From WQZF01 sp031556405 (GTDB lineage: Bacteria; Pseudomonadota; Gammaproteobacteria; Burkholderiales; Rhodocyclaceae): a stretch of DNA of 64,000 bases. Under the pieces are notes generated by a model, which saw nothing but the letters and a program-made list of their open reading frames with translations, was not told the DNA's origin and searched no databases. Every line of letters starts with the position of its first letter. Within the stretch, counting starts at the first letter, position 1. The translations under genes were made by a program, and so were the position numbers. Below, piece by piece: positions 52,084 through 61,777 of this stretch. The stretch spans positions 23,477-87,476 of the forward strand of contig JAVBTC010000118.1 of NCBI GenBank assembly GCA_031556405.1, in the 5' to 3' direction.

Positions 52084-52788
52084 ATGAGAATACTTGTTGT
52101 CGAAGACGAAACAAAAACCGGCAAATACTTGCAGCAAGGGCTGAGCGAAGCGGGCTACACGGCCGATCTGGCGCATAACGGCCCGGATGGACTGCATCTG
52201 GCACTGACGGAGGATTACGATCTGGTCGTTCTCGATGTCATGCTGCCGGGCATGGACGGCTGGCAGATCCTGCGTACGTTGCGGCAAACGGGCCAGCGGG
52301 CACCGGTGCTGTTTCTCAGTGCGCGCGACCGGGTGGAAGACCGGGTCAAGGGACTGGAACTGGGCGCCGACGATTATCTGGTCAAGCCTTTCGCGTTCGC
52401 GGAATTTCTGGCGCGGGTGCGCACCCTGCTTCGGCGCGGGCAGGGCAGCATGGGCGGCGCAGGATCCGTGCCGCTGGCGCTTGCCGTGGCGGATCTGGAA
52501 CTGGATCTGCTGCGCCGCCGCGCGACGCGTGCGGGCAGGAAGATCGATCTCACGGCGAAGGAATTCGCCTTGCTGGAATTGCTGCTGCGGCGCCGGGGCG
52601 AAGTATTGCCGCGTTCGCTGATCGCTTCCCAGGTCTGGGATATGAACTTCGACAGCGACACCAATGTGGTCGAAGTGGCTGTACGGAGACTGCGCGCCAA
52701 GGTGGACGATCCTTTTCCGGTGAAACTGATCCGGACTATGCGCGGCATGGGCTATGTGCTTGAGGATGAGAAAGAGAACGAAAGATAA
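52084..52788 (+). CDS. copR: Copper-responsive regulator CopR
   Basis: 234 residues. Receiver: MRILVVEDETKTGKYLQQGL, phosphoacceptor in VVLDVMLPGMDGW, LVKPF. DNA-binding winged helix: LTAKEFALLELLLRR, VVEVAVRRLRAKVDDPF, IRTMRGMGYVL. This is the heavy-metal response regulator subfamily. It is followed 21 bp later by copS. Confidence 0.95.
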   Translation: MRILVVEDETKTGKYLQQGLSEAGYTADLAHNGPDGLHLALTEDYDLVVLDVMLPGMDGWQILRTLRQTGQRAPVLFLSARDRVEDRVKGLELGADDYLVKPFAFAEFLARVRTLLRRGQGSMGGAGSVPLALAVADLELDLLRRRATRAGRKIDLTAKEFALLELLLRRRGEVLPRSLIASQVWDMNFDSDTNVVEVAVRRLRAKVDDPFPVKLIRTMRGMGYVLEDEKENER

Positions 52789-52809
52789 TGGAAAAGACAA
52801 GGAGGAATC

Positions 52810-54207
52810 ATGCTGAGAGGACTTTCCCTGACTACCCGGTTGACGCTTTTCTACGCGCTGGTTTCAGCCATCGTTTTGCTCGGCATGGGGGGATTCGTGT
52901 CGGAGGCGATCGACAGTCATTTCGTTGAACTGGATCGTTATGTTTTGCAGGACAAAATTCATCTGATCCAGGAAATCGCCGCCAGGGCGACATCGTCCGC
53001 CGATCTCGGGGCGCGGCTGGAATCCGGGCTCGAATCGCGGAATTCCGACAGTTTTTATCTTCTCGTCAGCAACTTTGCCGGAGTTACCGTCTATGCCTCG
53101 CCGGGGTTCCGTTTTCCGGAATCGCTGCGCGCGATTTCCGGCGATTCGCCCCAGGACATGATCACCTGGCGCGCCGGTGAGAGGGAATACCGGGCGGTCG
53201 GCGCGACGCTCGATCTTTCGTCCGGGGCGCGGGAGCGGCTGCGGATCCTGGCGGTCCTGGATACGCGGCATCACGCCCATTTCATTGCCAGTCTGCACAA
53301 GACGATCTGGCTATACGTGATCCTTGCGGCGCTGTTGAGCGGCGTATTGGGCTGGTGGGCGGCGCGAAGCGGACTGTCGCCGCTGCGCGCGATGAGAGCG
53401 CGCGCCCAGGCCGTGACGGCGTACAAGCTCGACGAACGCATGCCGGTCGAGGCCGTGCCGGTGGAAATGGCGGATCTGGCGGCGTCGTTGAACGACATGC
53501 TGCAACGGTTGCAGTACGATTTCCAGCGCCTGTCCGAATTTTCCTCCGACCTCGCGCACGAATTGCGCACGCCGATCACCAACCTTCTGACGCAGACCGA
53601 AGTGGTGCTCGCGCAGCGGCGCGACGAAGGCGCCTACCGGGACATCCTTGCGTCCAACGCCGAGGAATTCCAGCGGCTGGCGCGCATGGTTTCCGATATG
53701 CTTTTTCTCGCCAAAACCGAACACGGACTGTTCTTGCCGAACCGTGACCGAATTTCTCTGGCGGACGAAACGCGGGCGTTGTTCGATTTTTACGAGGCGA
53801 TGGCCGACGAGAAAAATATCAGCCTGCAATTGCAGGGCGACGGCCATATCGATGGAGATCGCCTGATGTTGCGGCGTGCCGTCGGCAACCTGCTGTCCAA
53901 CGCTTTGCGCTACGCGCCGCCGGGCAGCCGGGTCACCGTCAAAATCGTGGAGTCGAAAAGAGGCTCGGCGGAGAATGTTTCCCTCAGTGTTGGAAATACC
54001 GGCCCCGAGATCGAGTCGGAGATGTTGTCGCGTTTGTTCGACCGTTTTTTTCGCGCCGATAAATCCAGAGTGCATCCCGACGCCGATGGAGCCGGGTTGG
54101 GCCTGCCGATCACGCGGGCGATCGTCGAGGCGCATGGAGGAAGCGTTTATGTGGCGTCGTCCGTGGATGAAACGTGGTTTACGCTGATATTTCCGAAGGG
54201 GAAATAA
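52810..54207 (+). CDS. copS: Copper sensor histidine kinase CopS
   Basis: 465 residues from the ATG at 52810 after GGAGG. TM1 is ~12-34, the periplasmic sensor ~35-160, TM2 is near WLYVILAALLSGVLGWW, and then HAMP. HisKA has FSSDLAHELRTPITNLL. HATPase has RAVGNLLSNALRYAP, NTGPEI and GAGLGLPIT. It is the heavy-metal sensor kinase type that senses periplasmic Cu and phosphorylates CopR. Confidence 0.95.
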   Translation: MLRGLSLTTRLTLFYALVSAIVLLGMGGFVSEAIDSHFVELDRYVLQDKIHLIQEIAARATSSADLGARLESGLESRNSDSFYLLVSNFAGVTVYASPGFRFPESLRAISGDSPQDMITWRAGEREYRAVGATLDLSSGARERLRILAVLDTRHHAHFIASLHKTIWLYVILAALLSGVLGWWAARSGLSPLRAMRARAQAVTAYKLDERMPVEAVPVEMADLAASLNDMLQRLQYDFQRLSEFSSDLAHELRTPITNLLTQTEVVLAQRRDEGAYRDILASNAEEFQRLARMVSDMLFLAKTEHGLFLPNRDRISLADETRALFDFYEAMADEKNISLQLQGDGHIDGDRLMLRRAVGNLLSNALRYAPPGSRVTVKIVESKRGSAENVSLSVGNTGPEIESEMLSRLFDRFFRADKSRVHPDADGAGLGLPITRAIVEAHGGSVYVASSVDETWFTLIFPKGK

Positions 54208-54269
54208 GGTGCGGGACCATGCGGAAGCGCGTTCGACGATGGTTATTTCAATCGTTGGTTGAAATCTGT

Positions 54270-54348
54270 TGTTCTAGATTTAAGTGAAATTTATGTATTT
54301 GATTGTAGCTATATATAACAAATAATTAATTTTTTATAATTGGAATTT
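54270..54348. repeat. AT-rich 79-bp element, copy G
   Basis: Left end gttctagatttaag, right end ttataattggaattt, GTAG at 54305-54308 (offset ~35). It lies between the converging copS and dinG ends, where a bidirectional terminator might be expected. Confidence 0.6.
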
Positions 54349-54360
54349 GTGACTGAGAAA

Positions 54361-56427
54361 TCAGATATTTTCCGTTTCCGGGGCATGCGCCGCCGCGAAA
54401 AAAGCGCGCACTTCTTCCACATCGCGCGTGCGCCGCATCGGCGGCAGGCTTTGCCAGATGCGGCGGCCGTAGGGTTTGTCGATCAGGCGCGGGTCGCAGA
54501 TCATCAGCACGCCGCGGTCGCGTTCGTCGCGAATGAGCCGTCCGGCACCCTGTTTGATGTTGATGACGGTGCGCGGCAACTGGTATTCCATGAAGGCGTT
54601 TTGTCCGGCTTCCTTCATCTTCTCGATCCGTGCCGCGAGTACCGGATCGTCGGGCGGGGCGAACGGCAGTTTGTCGATGATGACGAGCGACAGCGCGGCG
54701 CCGCGCACGTCGACGCCCTCCCAGAAACTCTGGCTGCCGACGAGAATGGCGTTGCCGAGGCGGCGGAACTCTTCCAGGAGTTCGTTTTTGCTCGCTTCGC
54801 CCTGTAGCAGCAGCGGTAGGTCGAGGCCGGCGAAACGCAGTTTTTCCTGCACGAGTTCGAAGACGCGGCGCATTGCCCTGAGCGAGGTGCAGAGAAAGAA
54901 CGCCCGTCCGCCGCTGGCTTCCAGCACCGGAAACGCGGCGTCGACGACAGCGGCGGTGAATTCGAAACGGTTTGGATCGGGCAGGTTTTTCGGCGCGTAG
55001 AGCAGCGCCTGGTTGGGGTAATCGAAGGGGCTTTCCCAGAAGGCGGATTCGACGTTGTCGAGTCCGGCAAGACCCATCTCGGCACGGTAGTGGCTGAAAT
55101 CGCGCTGCACGGCGAGCGTGGCGGAGGTGAAAATCCACGCGCGTGGCGAGTCCAGCAGGCGTTTCCGGAACAGCCGCGCCACCGACAAAGGTGTGCTGTT
55201 CAGTACCAGCGCGCGCTGCATCGCTTCGGCCCAGCGCACGTGGCCGGCGAGCGGAGGCGCGGGTTCCTCGTCGCCGGTTTTGCTGTGGGGTTCGTTTTCG
55301 GCGCCGCTCTCGTTTTCGCTTTCATTTCCGCTGTTTCCATTTTCGCGCCAGCGTTTGAATGCCGCGCGCAGTTCTCCCGTGCGCTGCCAGCAGAGCTCCA
55401 GTCCTTCGGAACGCTGCGCCTGGGTTTCGAGCAGGGCTTCGAAACGTTCCAATTCGTGTTCGAGCGCCTTGAGCCGCGCGCCGAATTCGTCGTTCGCATT
55501 CAGGGCTGGCAGCGCGTAGCGGGCGGGGTCGGTGGCGAAGGCGAGGCGCAGGTCGCGCGCGGCCTTGTCGAGCGCGGAAGAGAGGAGTGGCAGATCAAGG
55601 CAGTCGCGCGCATGCGTGATGCCTTCGAGGCGGGCGTCGTGCGCGAGGTCCGTCACCTGCGTCGTCGACACGCTCTGGCCGAAGAAGAGACTGGCGGTTT
55701 CCGGCAACTGGTGCGCTTCGTCGAAGATGACCGCGTTGCAGGCCGGCAGCAGTTCCGCCATGCCTTCGTCCTTGAGCATCACGTCGGCGAAAAAAAGATG
55801 ATGGTTGACGACCACCAGGTCGGCGGCGAGCGCCTCGCGCCGCGCCGCGAGGACGAAGCACTCTTTGTGATGCTTGCATTCCTGTCCGAGGCAGTTTTCC
55901 CGCGTCGAAGTCACCATGTTCCAGACCGGAGAGGTTTCCGGCACCGCAGAACATTCGCTTTTGTCGCCGCTCTGCGTGATTTGCGCGAAGCGCCCGACGG
56001 CGCGCGCGTGCGCGGCATCCTCGCGGCTGAAGAAACGGCCGTCGGTCAGCGCGCGTTCGAGGTAATGATGGCAGACGTAATTGGCGCGGCCTTTCAGGAG
56101 CGCAATTTTGAGCGGTGCGTTGAGCGCGGCGCGGATCGTCGGCAGGTCGCGGTTGTAAAGCTGGTCCTGCAGGGTTTTGGTGCCAGTGGAGACGATTACC
56201 TTGCCGCCGGAGCATAGCGCCGGAACGAGGTAGGCATAGGTTTTTCCGGTACCGGTGCCGGCCTCGGCGATCAGGATTCCGTTTTCCGCCAACGCGGCGG
56301 CGACGCGTTCGGCCATTTCCACTTGCTGTGCACGCGGGCGGTAGCCGGGAATCTCAGTGGCGAGCGGGCCGTTGGTGGCGAAGACTGCGGCCAGATCGGC
56401 GGCGTGCGGCAGAGCGGAGGATGACAT
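54361..56427 (-). CDS. DinG/YoaA-type ATP-dependent DNA helicase
   Basis: 688 residues from the ATG at 56427 (MSSSALPHAADL). XPD-like superfamily 2 helicase: Walker A AEAGTGTGKTYAYL, the Fe-S cysteines around YVCHHYLE and CLGQECKHHKECF, NHHLFFAD, the DEAH box as FDEAHQLPE, and C-terminal QGAGRLIRDERDRG. It unwinds 5'-3' at damaged or R-loop DNA. About 25 residues of Asn/Glu/Ser repeat (GNSGNESENESGAENE, coded near 55275-55350) interrupt the loop before the C-terminal RecA domain. The length and start fit YoaA better than E. coli DinG. Confidence 0.92.
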   Translation of the reverse strand: MSSSALPHAADLAAVFATNGPLATEIPGYRPRAQQVEMAERVAAALAENGILIAEAGTGTGKTYAYLVPALCSGGKVIVSTGTKTLQDQLYNRDLPTIRAALNAPLKIALLKGRANYVCHHYLERALTDGRFFSREDAAHARAVGRFAQITQSGDKSECSAVPETSPVWNMVTSTRENCLGQECKHHKECFVLAARREALAADLVVVNHHLFFADVMLKDEGMAELLPACNAVIFDEAHQLPETASLFFGQSVSTTQVTDLAHDARLEGITHARDCLDLPLLSSALDKAARDLRLAFATDPARYALPALNANDEFGARLKALEHELERFEALLETQAQRSEGLELCWQRTGELRAAFKRWRENGNSGNESENESGAENEPHSKTGDEEPAPPLAGHVRWAEAMQRALVLNSTPLSVARLFRKRLLDSPRAWIFTSATLAVQRDFSHYRAEMGLAGLDNVESAFWESPFDYPNQALLYAPKNLPDPNRFEFTAAVVDAAFPVLEASGGRAFFLCTSLRAMRRVFELVQEKLRFAGLDLPLLLQGEASKNELLEEFRRLGNAILVGSQSFWEGVDVRGAALSLVIIDKLPFAPPDDPVLAARIEKMKEAGQNAFMEYQLPRTVINIKQGAGRLIRDERDRGVLMICDPRLIDKPYGRRIWQSLPPMRRTRDVEEVRAFFAAAHAPETENI

Positions 56428-56646
56428 GCGGGCGATACCGAAAAGGAAAAGGGAACGGGAGCAGGGAAAGCGGCGTATTTTACTCTCGCCGCGTACCACG
56501 ATACCGCGCTCTGGAATTCACGGTGTTGGAGATTGGATGAATATCGGGATTGCGCTGCTGTTTTGCGTTTTACCTATGGGAGCCATTCTCCAGAGGCAAT
56601 CCGGCGCGTTGCGTTCCCCATGTACCGATTGGCGCTTACCGGGTAT

Positions 56647-57354
56647 TCACTCTTTCGTCCTGTCCTTGCGGCAACGATGCAGAAAATCGAGAATGCGCGC
56701 CGCCGCTTCTTCCGCCGCGCATTGCAGCAGGCAGTGCGGCGCGTCGAGTGTGACGAATTCGGCACGCGGCATGTGGCGCCGGAGATATCGCCCGGCGCGG
56801 GCGGGGACGAGACGGTCGCGCGCAGCCTGCAGATAGAGTGTCGGGACGGCGATGCGTTGCAGTTGCGAGGTCAGGTCCGTATCGCGTACCGCTTGCAGAC
56901 GTGCGCGCCAGGCTTCGGGTGCGACCGGTTCGAGGGCGCGTTCCAGCAGGGCTTGTCGTGCCGGTGTCCGGAATCCGCCGAACACTATTTTTCCGGTCAG
57001 GGCGCGCGGCAACAGGGAAAAGACCGGCGTCTCGAAGGGTTTTCCGAGCGCCGTCAGCCAGGGGCGCGGGTTGCGCGCAAACGTGACGCACAGTATCAGC
57101 CCGCGCAGCCGGGATGGAGCTTCCGCCGCGAGCATCAATCCCAGCGGTCCGGAAAATGATTCCGCGAGCAATACGTAATCTTCGTCCGGCAAGGCGTTGC
57201 GGATGAGTTTTTCGAGTCCGTCGTATCCCAGGGGCTGCGCTGGGGGATAGGAAACGACAATGGTTTTGCAGTGTCCGCGCAGGGCTTCGAGCAGGGGTTC
57301 GAACAGCGTTCCGGTTCCGTCCATGCCCGGCAGCAGAACCAGTGTCGGCATCAT
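56647..57354 (-). CDS. Alpha/beta hydrolase
   Basis: 235 residues. N-terminal MPTLVLLPGMDGTGTLF (HG-like loop). The nucleophile elbow is LLAESFSGPLG, so Ser66 is the likely nucleophile in an A-E-S-F-S rather than G-x-S-x-G setting. The acid lies in AARDRLVP and the His in LDAPHCLLQ. The substrate is unknown; a carboxylesterase or thioesterase activity is typical. No operon partner is clear. Confidence 0.85.
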   Translation of the reverse strand: MMPTLVLLPGMDGTGTLFEPLLEALRGHCKTIVVSYPPAQPLGYDGLEKLIRNALPDEDYVLLAESFSGPLGLMLAAEAPSRLRGLILCVTFARNPRPWLTALGKPFETPVFSLLPRALTGKIVFGGFRTPARQALLERALEPVAPEAWRARLQAVRDTDLTSQLQRIAVPTLYLQAARDRLVPARAGRYLRRHMPRAEFVTLDAPHCLLQCAAEEAAARILDFLHRCRKDRTKE

Positions 57355-57504
57355 GATGTGGCGGTCCGCATGAGAATCAATATTTTGTCGTCTTCGCTTG
57401 CGTATTGCCCGTGTTGCCTACGGCGTTCTTTCGCATCCGGATTTCTACACGAGCCGCCATATGAAGCGGGATGGGACGGGATAAACGGCAACGAAACAAC
57501 GGCG

Positions 57505-57547
57505 GCAACGAAACAACGGCGCGCGCTCCTGCCGGAACGCGCGCCGT
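57505..57547 (-). terminator. Terminator after glnB
   Basis: On the minus strand ACGGCGCGCG pairs with CGCGCGCCGT (10 bp stem, 12-base loop), followed by TGTTTCGTT. It begins 20 bp after the glnB stop. The T-tract is moderate. Confidence 0.7.
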
Positions 57548-57566
57548 ATTCATCGGCCCAGGAAAT

Positions 57567-57905
57567 TCAAATCGCCGCTTCGTCGGTTTCTCCGGTACGG
57601 ATACGCACGACCTGGTCTACCGGGGAGACGAAGATTTTTCCGTCGCCGATCTTGCCGGTACGCGCCGCCTTGACGATGGCTTCGATCGCCGGGTCGACGT
57701 TGTCGTCGGCAACAACGATGTCGATCTTGATCTTGGGCAGGAAGTCGACCACGTACTCGGCGCCGCGGTACAGCTCGGTATGGCCTTTCTGGCGGCCGAA
57801 TCCCTTGACTTCGGCGACGGTCAGCCCGGTGATGCCGATTTCCGAGAGCGCCTCGCGCACTTCGTCGAGCTTGAAGGGTTTGATGATCGCTTCGATTTTT
57901 TTCAT
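57567..57905 (-). CDS. glnB: Nitrogen regulatory protein P-II
   Basis: 112 residues, full length. It starts MKKIEAIIKPFKLDEVREAL. The T-loop RQKGHTELYRGAEY carries the uridylylated Tyr, and the C-terminal GDGKIFVSPVDQVVRIRTGE is standard. It signals glutamine and 2-oxoglutarate status to GlnE, NtrB and AmtB. It is next to nadE, as is common in betaproteobacteria. GlnB versus GlnK cannot be fully separated without an amtB neighbour; none is present, favouring GlnB. Confidence 0.95.
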   Translation of the reverse strand: MKKIEAIIKPFKLDEVREALSEIGITGLTVAEVKGFGRQKGHTELYRGAEYVVDFLPKIKIDIVVADDNVDPAIEAIVKAARTGKIGDGKIFVSPVDQVVRIRTGETDEAAI

Positions 57906-57993
57906 GATGAATCTCCGAAATATTGGCCGGGACGATGTGCTGGAAAATGCTTCATCGTAGCAAAAGAATCGCGAAAGAGCGCGGGCGGCTTTT

Positions 57994-59625
57994 TTATTCC
58001 TCGCGGTAACGGTTGGTGATCGGATAGCGCCAGTCCTTGCCGAATCCGCGCGGCGTCACGCGGATGCCGACCGGCGCCGGGCGGCGCTTGTATTCGGCAT
58101 TCTTCAGCAGGCCGATGGCGCGATGCACGTCGGCGGCGGCATGGCCGGCGGCGACGATCTCGTGCTCGCTCTTGCCATGCTCCATGTAGGCTTCGATGAT
58201 CGCGTCGAGCGTCGCGTACGGCGGCAGGCTGTCCTGGTCGGTCTGGTTGGGCTTGAGTTCCGCCGACGGCGCGCGGTCGATGATGCGGTCGGGGATTACT
58301 TCGCCGTGGTGATTGAGCCAGTGCGCCAGGCGATATACCAACGTTTTGTAGACGTCCTTGATTACCGCGAATCCGCCGGCCATGTCGCCGTACAGCGTGC
58401 AGTAGCCGACGGCGGTTTCGGATTTGTTGCCGGTGGTGAGCACCAGCGCGCCGCTGCGGTTCGAGAGCGCCATCAGGAGGTTGCCGCGGATGCGCGCCTG
58501 GATGTTTTCCAGCGTCGTGTCGTTGTCGGGCAACGGCAGCGCGCCGAGCGCGGGGCCGAGCAGCGCCTCGTAGCTGCGCATCGCCGGCTCGATCGGGATT
58601 TCGTCGTAGCGGATGCCGAACTGCCGCGCCAGATAGCGCGAATCGTCGAGGCTGATCTGCGAGGTGTAGGGCGAAGGCATCATCACCGCGTGTACTTTTT
58701 CCCGGCCCAGCGCGTGTACCGCGATCGCCAGCGTCAGCGCCGAATCGATGCCGCCGGAAAGGCCGAGCAGAACGCCGGGAAAACCGTTCTTGCCGATATA
58801 GTCGCGCACGCCGAGCACCAGCGCGGCATGGAGTTCTTCCTCGCGGCCGAGTACCGGCGCCAGCGGACGATGTTCATCGCGCCGCAGGTCGCCGTCGCGG
58901 TAGGCGACGCATTGGGTCGCGGCGTTGAATTGCGGCAGGCGGCAGACGATCGCGCCGTGCTTGTCGAGCGCGAAGGAACCGCCATCGAACACGAGTTCGT
59001 CCTGGCCGCCGACGAGGTTGGCGTAGACCAGAGGGATTCCCGTCGCGGCAACGCGCTCGCGTGCGATCAAGGCGCGGTACTGCTGTTTTTCGAGATGGTA
59101 GGGCGAGGCATTGAGCACCAGCAGCAATTCGGCGCCGGCCTCGCGCGCCGCTTCGGCGGGCCCGGCTTCCCATATGTCGGCGCAGATGTTGACGCCGCAG
59201 CGCACGCCGCGCAGTTCGAAGACGAAAGGCTGTTCCCCGGCGTCGAAATAACGTTTCTCGTCGAAGACTTCGTAGTTCGGCAGGTCGATCTTGCGGTACG
59301 TGCCGGCCAGTTGCCCGCCGGCAATCAGCGTCGCCGCGTTGTAATAACGTCCGGCATGTTCTTCCGGGTGGCCGACGAGGACGGCGATGCCGTCGAGGTT
59401 GTCGAAGTCGCGGGCCAGCGCGGCCAGCGCGGCATTGCAGGAACGGTAGAAATCCTCGCGCAGCAGCAGGTCTTCCGGCGGGTATCCGCAGAGCGCGAGC
59501 TCCGGTGTCAGCAGCAGGTCGGCACCGGCCTGGCGCGCGGTAGCGGCGGCGGCGCGGATTTTGTCGGCATTGCCGGGGATATCGCCGACGACGGAGTTGA
59601 TCTGGGCGATGGCGATGGTAAGCAT
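57994..59625 (-). CDS. nadE: Glutamine-dependent NAD+ synthetase
   Basis: 543 residues with two domains. The N-terminal nitrilase-type glutaminase has LTPELALCGYPPEDLL (Glu), TYRKIDLPNY (Lys) and GVNICADIWE (Cys). The C-terminal synthetase has the ATP loop LGLSGGIDSALTLAI and LSNRSGALVLTTGNKSE. It amidates nicotinic acid adenine dinucleotide. It lies 88 bp upstream of glnB on the same strand. Confidence 0.96.
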   Translation of the reverse strand: MLTIAIAQINSVVGDIPGNADKIRAAAATARQAGADLLLTPELALCGYPPEDLLLREDFYRSCNAALAALARDFDNLDGIAVLVGHPEEHAGRYYNAATLIAGGQLAGTYRKIDLPNYEVFDEKRYFDAGEQPFVFELRGVRCGVNICADIWEAGPAEAAREAGAELLLVLNASPYHLEKQQYRALIARERVAATGIPLVYANLVGGQDELVFDGGSFALDKHGAIVCRLPQFNAATQCVAYRDGDLRRDEHRPLAPVLGREEELHAALVLGVRDYIGKNGFPGVLLGLSGGIDSALTLAIAVHALGREKVHAVMMPSPYTSQISLDDSRYLARQFGIRYDEIPIEPAMRSYEALLGPALGALPLPDNDTTLENIQARIRGNLLMALSNRSGALVLTTGNKSETAVGYCTLYGDMAGGFAVIKDVYKTLVYRLAHWLNHHGEVIPDRIIDRAPSAELKPNQTDQDSLPPYATLDAIIEAYMEHGKSEHEIVAAGHAAADVHRAIGLLKNAEYKRRPAPVGIRVTPRGFGKDWRYPITNRYREE

Positions 59626-59727
59626 GGTTGTAGGTGGGCTATGGCGTTGTCAGAGGCAAGGCGGCACGATGGCATAGTGATGCCGCCGCGCCGGGTAGGA
59701 TGTCCCGGGCAGCGGCTTGCGTGGTTT

Positions 59728-60198
59728 TCAGAATTTTCCCGCCAGATCGAAGCTTTCTATCTCGCAGCCCTGGGCCTTGTAATACTTGAACCGTTCGCGC
59801 GCCGGCAGACGCACGGCATCATCGTTGCTGACGACCTCGATCAGATGGGGAAAGCGCGTGAAATCGGGCGGTACCGTGGAGGAAAGATTCATCAGCCGTT
59901 CGCAGGCCGGCGCGTTCAGCGCCTCCGTCACGGTTTCCAGCGCTCCGGCGATCAGAATCGGCGTTTCCGCGGCGAGCGGCGAGGGCGTGCGCACATGGGC
60001 GATGAAAGCGGTCGGCGGATACAGCCACAGCGCCCGGTCGAGCGCTTCCGCGAGCGCCGTGTCGGGGGCATACACGACCGCCGCCTTGCCTTGCGCGCAG
60101 GCTTTGCTCAACAGCGCCGTCGCCGCGGCGAGGCGGTCGGCGGCGCCATGATAGAAAAAGACGCGCGGCGGCTCTCCGGGCTTGTGGGGTGCGTTCAT
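59728..60198 (-). CDS. holC: DNA polymerase III chi subunit
   Basis: 156 residues. Its ATG at 60198 overlaps the pepA stop by four bases. It has the chi pattern RVFFYHGAADRLAAATALLSKA, VVYAPDTALAEALDRALW, and the FIAH and ILIAG segments. It links the clamp loader to SSB. Weak sequence conservation is normal for HolC; the pepA-holC order supports the call. Confidence 0.9.
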   Translation of the reverse strand: MNAPHKPGEPPRVFFYHGAADRLAAATALLSKACAQGKAAVVYAPDTALAEALDRALWLYPPTAFIAHVRTPSPLAAETPILIAGALETVTEALNAPACERLMNLSSTVPPDFTRFPHLIEVVSNDDAVRLPARERFKYYKAQGCEIESFDLAGKF

Positions 60199-61691
60199 TG
60201 CAACTGGTTGGCGCGTTTGAGCAGGTAATGCGTCAGGAGCGGCACCGGGCGTCCGGTGGCGCCCTTGTCGGCGCCGCTCTTCCATGCGGTGCCGGCGATG
60301 TCCAGGTGCGCCCAGTCGAATTTCTTGGCAAAGCGCGACAGGAAGCAGGCGGCGGTGATCGTTCCCGCCGCGCGGCCGCCGATGTTGGCCATGTCGGCGA
60401 ACGGACTCTTCAATTGCTCCTGGTAGTCGTCCCACAGCGGCAGTTGCCAGGCGCGGTCGTAGGCTTCGTCGCCGGCGGCGAGCAGTTCGCGCGCCAGCGG
60501 GTCGTTGTTCGCCAGGAGGCCGCTCGCGGCATGGCCGAGGGCGATGACGCAGGCGCCGGTGAGCGTGGCGATGTCGATCACGACTTCGGGATCGAAACGC
60601 TCGGCGTAGGAAAGCGCGTCGCAGAGAATCAGGCGGCCCTCGGCGTCGGTGTTGAGAATTTCGACTGTCTGGCCGGAGTGCGAGGTAACGATGTCGCCGG
60701 GACGGGTGGCGCCGCCGCCGGGCATGTTTTCGGTGGTCGGGATGAGGCCGACGATATTGAGCGGCAGTTTCATTTCCGCCGCCGCGCGCAGCGTGCCGAC
60801 GACGCTGGCGGCGCCGCACATGTCGTACTTCATTTCGTCCATGTCCGCCGGCGGTTTCAGGGAAATGCCGCCGGTGTCGAAGGTGATGCCCTTGCCGACG
60901 AGCACGACCGGCTTGTCGTTCTTGTTGCCGCCCTTGTAGTTGAGGACGATCAGTTTCGGCGGCTGATGCGAGCCTTGCGCGACCGCGAGCAGCGCGCCCA
61001 TGCCTTCCTTGGCCAGTTCGTCGCGTTCGAGGATCTTGCAGCCGATGCCGAATTCGTCGGCCATCGTCTTGGCGCGCTCGGCCAGGTGGGTGGGGGTGCA
61101 CACGTTCGGCGGCAGGTTGCCGAGATTTTTCGCCAGCGTCACCCCGGCGGCGATGGCGCTGCCCTGGCGGATCGCTTCCTCGGCATCGGCGAGGCCGCCA
61201 CGGCGCTCGACGATGAAGGTGAGTTTGCGCAGGGGACGCCGCACGTCGTCGCGTTTGCTCTTGAATTCGTCGAAACGGTATAGCGCATCATGCGTCACCA
61301 GCGCCGCCTGCCGCGCGTTCCACGCGGTACTGCGCTTTTTGACGGGGATTTCGGTGAGAAACAGGGTGGCGTCGAACGAACCGGTCTCGTTCAGCGTCTT
61401 GACCGCGACGCGGATCGCATTGCAATACTCTTTTTCGCGGAATTCCTTTTCCTTGCCCAGGCCGACCAGCAGTACGCGGTCGCAAAGCGTGCCCGGCACG
61501 TTGTAGAGCAGGAGCGTCGAGCCGGCCTTGCCCTCCATGTCGCCGCGACGGATGATTTCCATGAGGTGGTGATTCGATGCCCGGTTCAACAGGTCGGCCG
61601 CCAACGTCAGTTTGCGTGATTCGAAGACGCCGACCACGACACAGGCGCCGCGCTGTTTTTCGGGACTACCGCTTTTTATGATAAATTCCAT
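60195..61691 (-). CDS. pepA: Leucyl aminopeptidase (M17)
   Basis: 498 residues, the E. coli PepA length. Metal and active-site motifs are VLVGKGITFDTGGIS, MKYDMCGAASVVG, and the M17 signature NTDAEGRLIL. It is a cytosolic hexameric exopeptidase and, in E. coli, a DNA-binding Xer accessory factor. It is translationally coupled to holC and diverges from lptF across 86 bp. Confidence 0.97.
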   Translation of the reverse strand: MEFIIKSGSPEKQRGACVVVGVFESRKLTLAADLLNRASNHHLMEIIRRGDMEGKAGSTLLLYNVPGTLCDRVLLVGLGKEKEFREKEYCNAIRVAVKTLNETGSFDATLFLTEIPVKKRSTAWNARQAALVTHDALYRFDEFKSKRDDVRRPLRKLTFIVERRGGLADAEEAIRQGSAIAAGVTLAKNLGNLPPNVCTPTHLAERAKTMADEFGIGCKILERDELAKEGMGALLAVAQGSHQPPKLIVLNYKGGNKNDKPVVLVGKGITFDTGGISLKPPADMDEMKYDMCGAASVVGTLRAAAEMKLPLNIVGLIPTTENMPGGGATRPGDIVTSHSGQTVEILNTDAEGRLILCDALSYAERFDPEVVIDIATLTGACVIALGHAASGLLANNDPLARELLAAGDEAYDRAWQLPLWDDYQEQLKSPFADMANIGGRAAGTITAACFLSRFAKKFDWAHLDIAGTAWKSGADKGATGRPVPLLTHYLLKRANQLQ

Positions 61692-61777
61692 CCGCTGCTC
61701 CTTTTTGCGCGCCTTTCGAGACGAAAAAACCGATTATCACCGCAGCTTTTTGTAGAAGTCAAAGCAGAAGATAAAGC

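Noticed and set aside
58123..60228. 701-codon plus-strand frame opposite nadE
   Set aside because: Antisense to nadE and holC, which carry full catalytic motifs.
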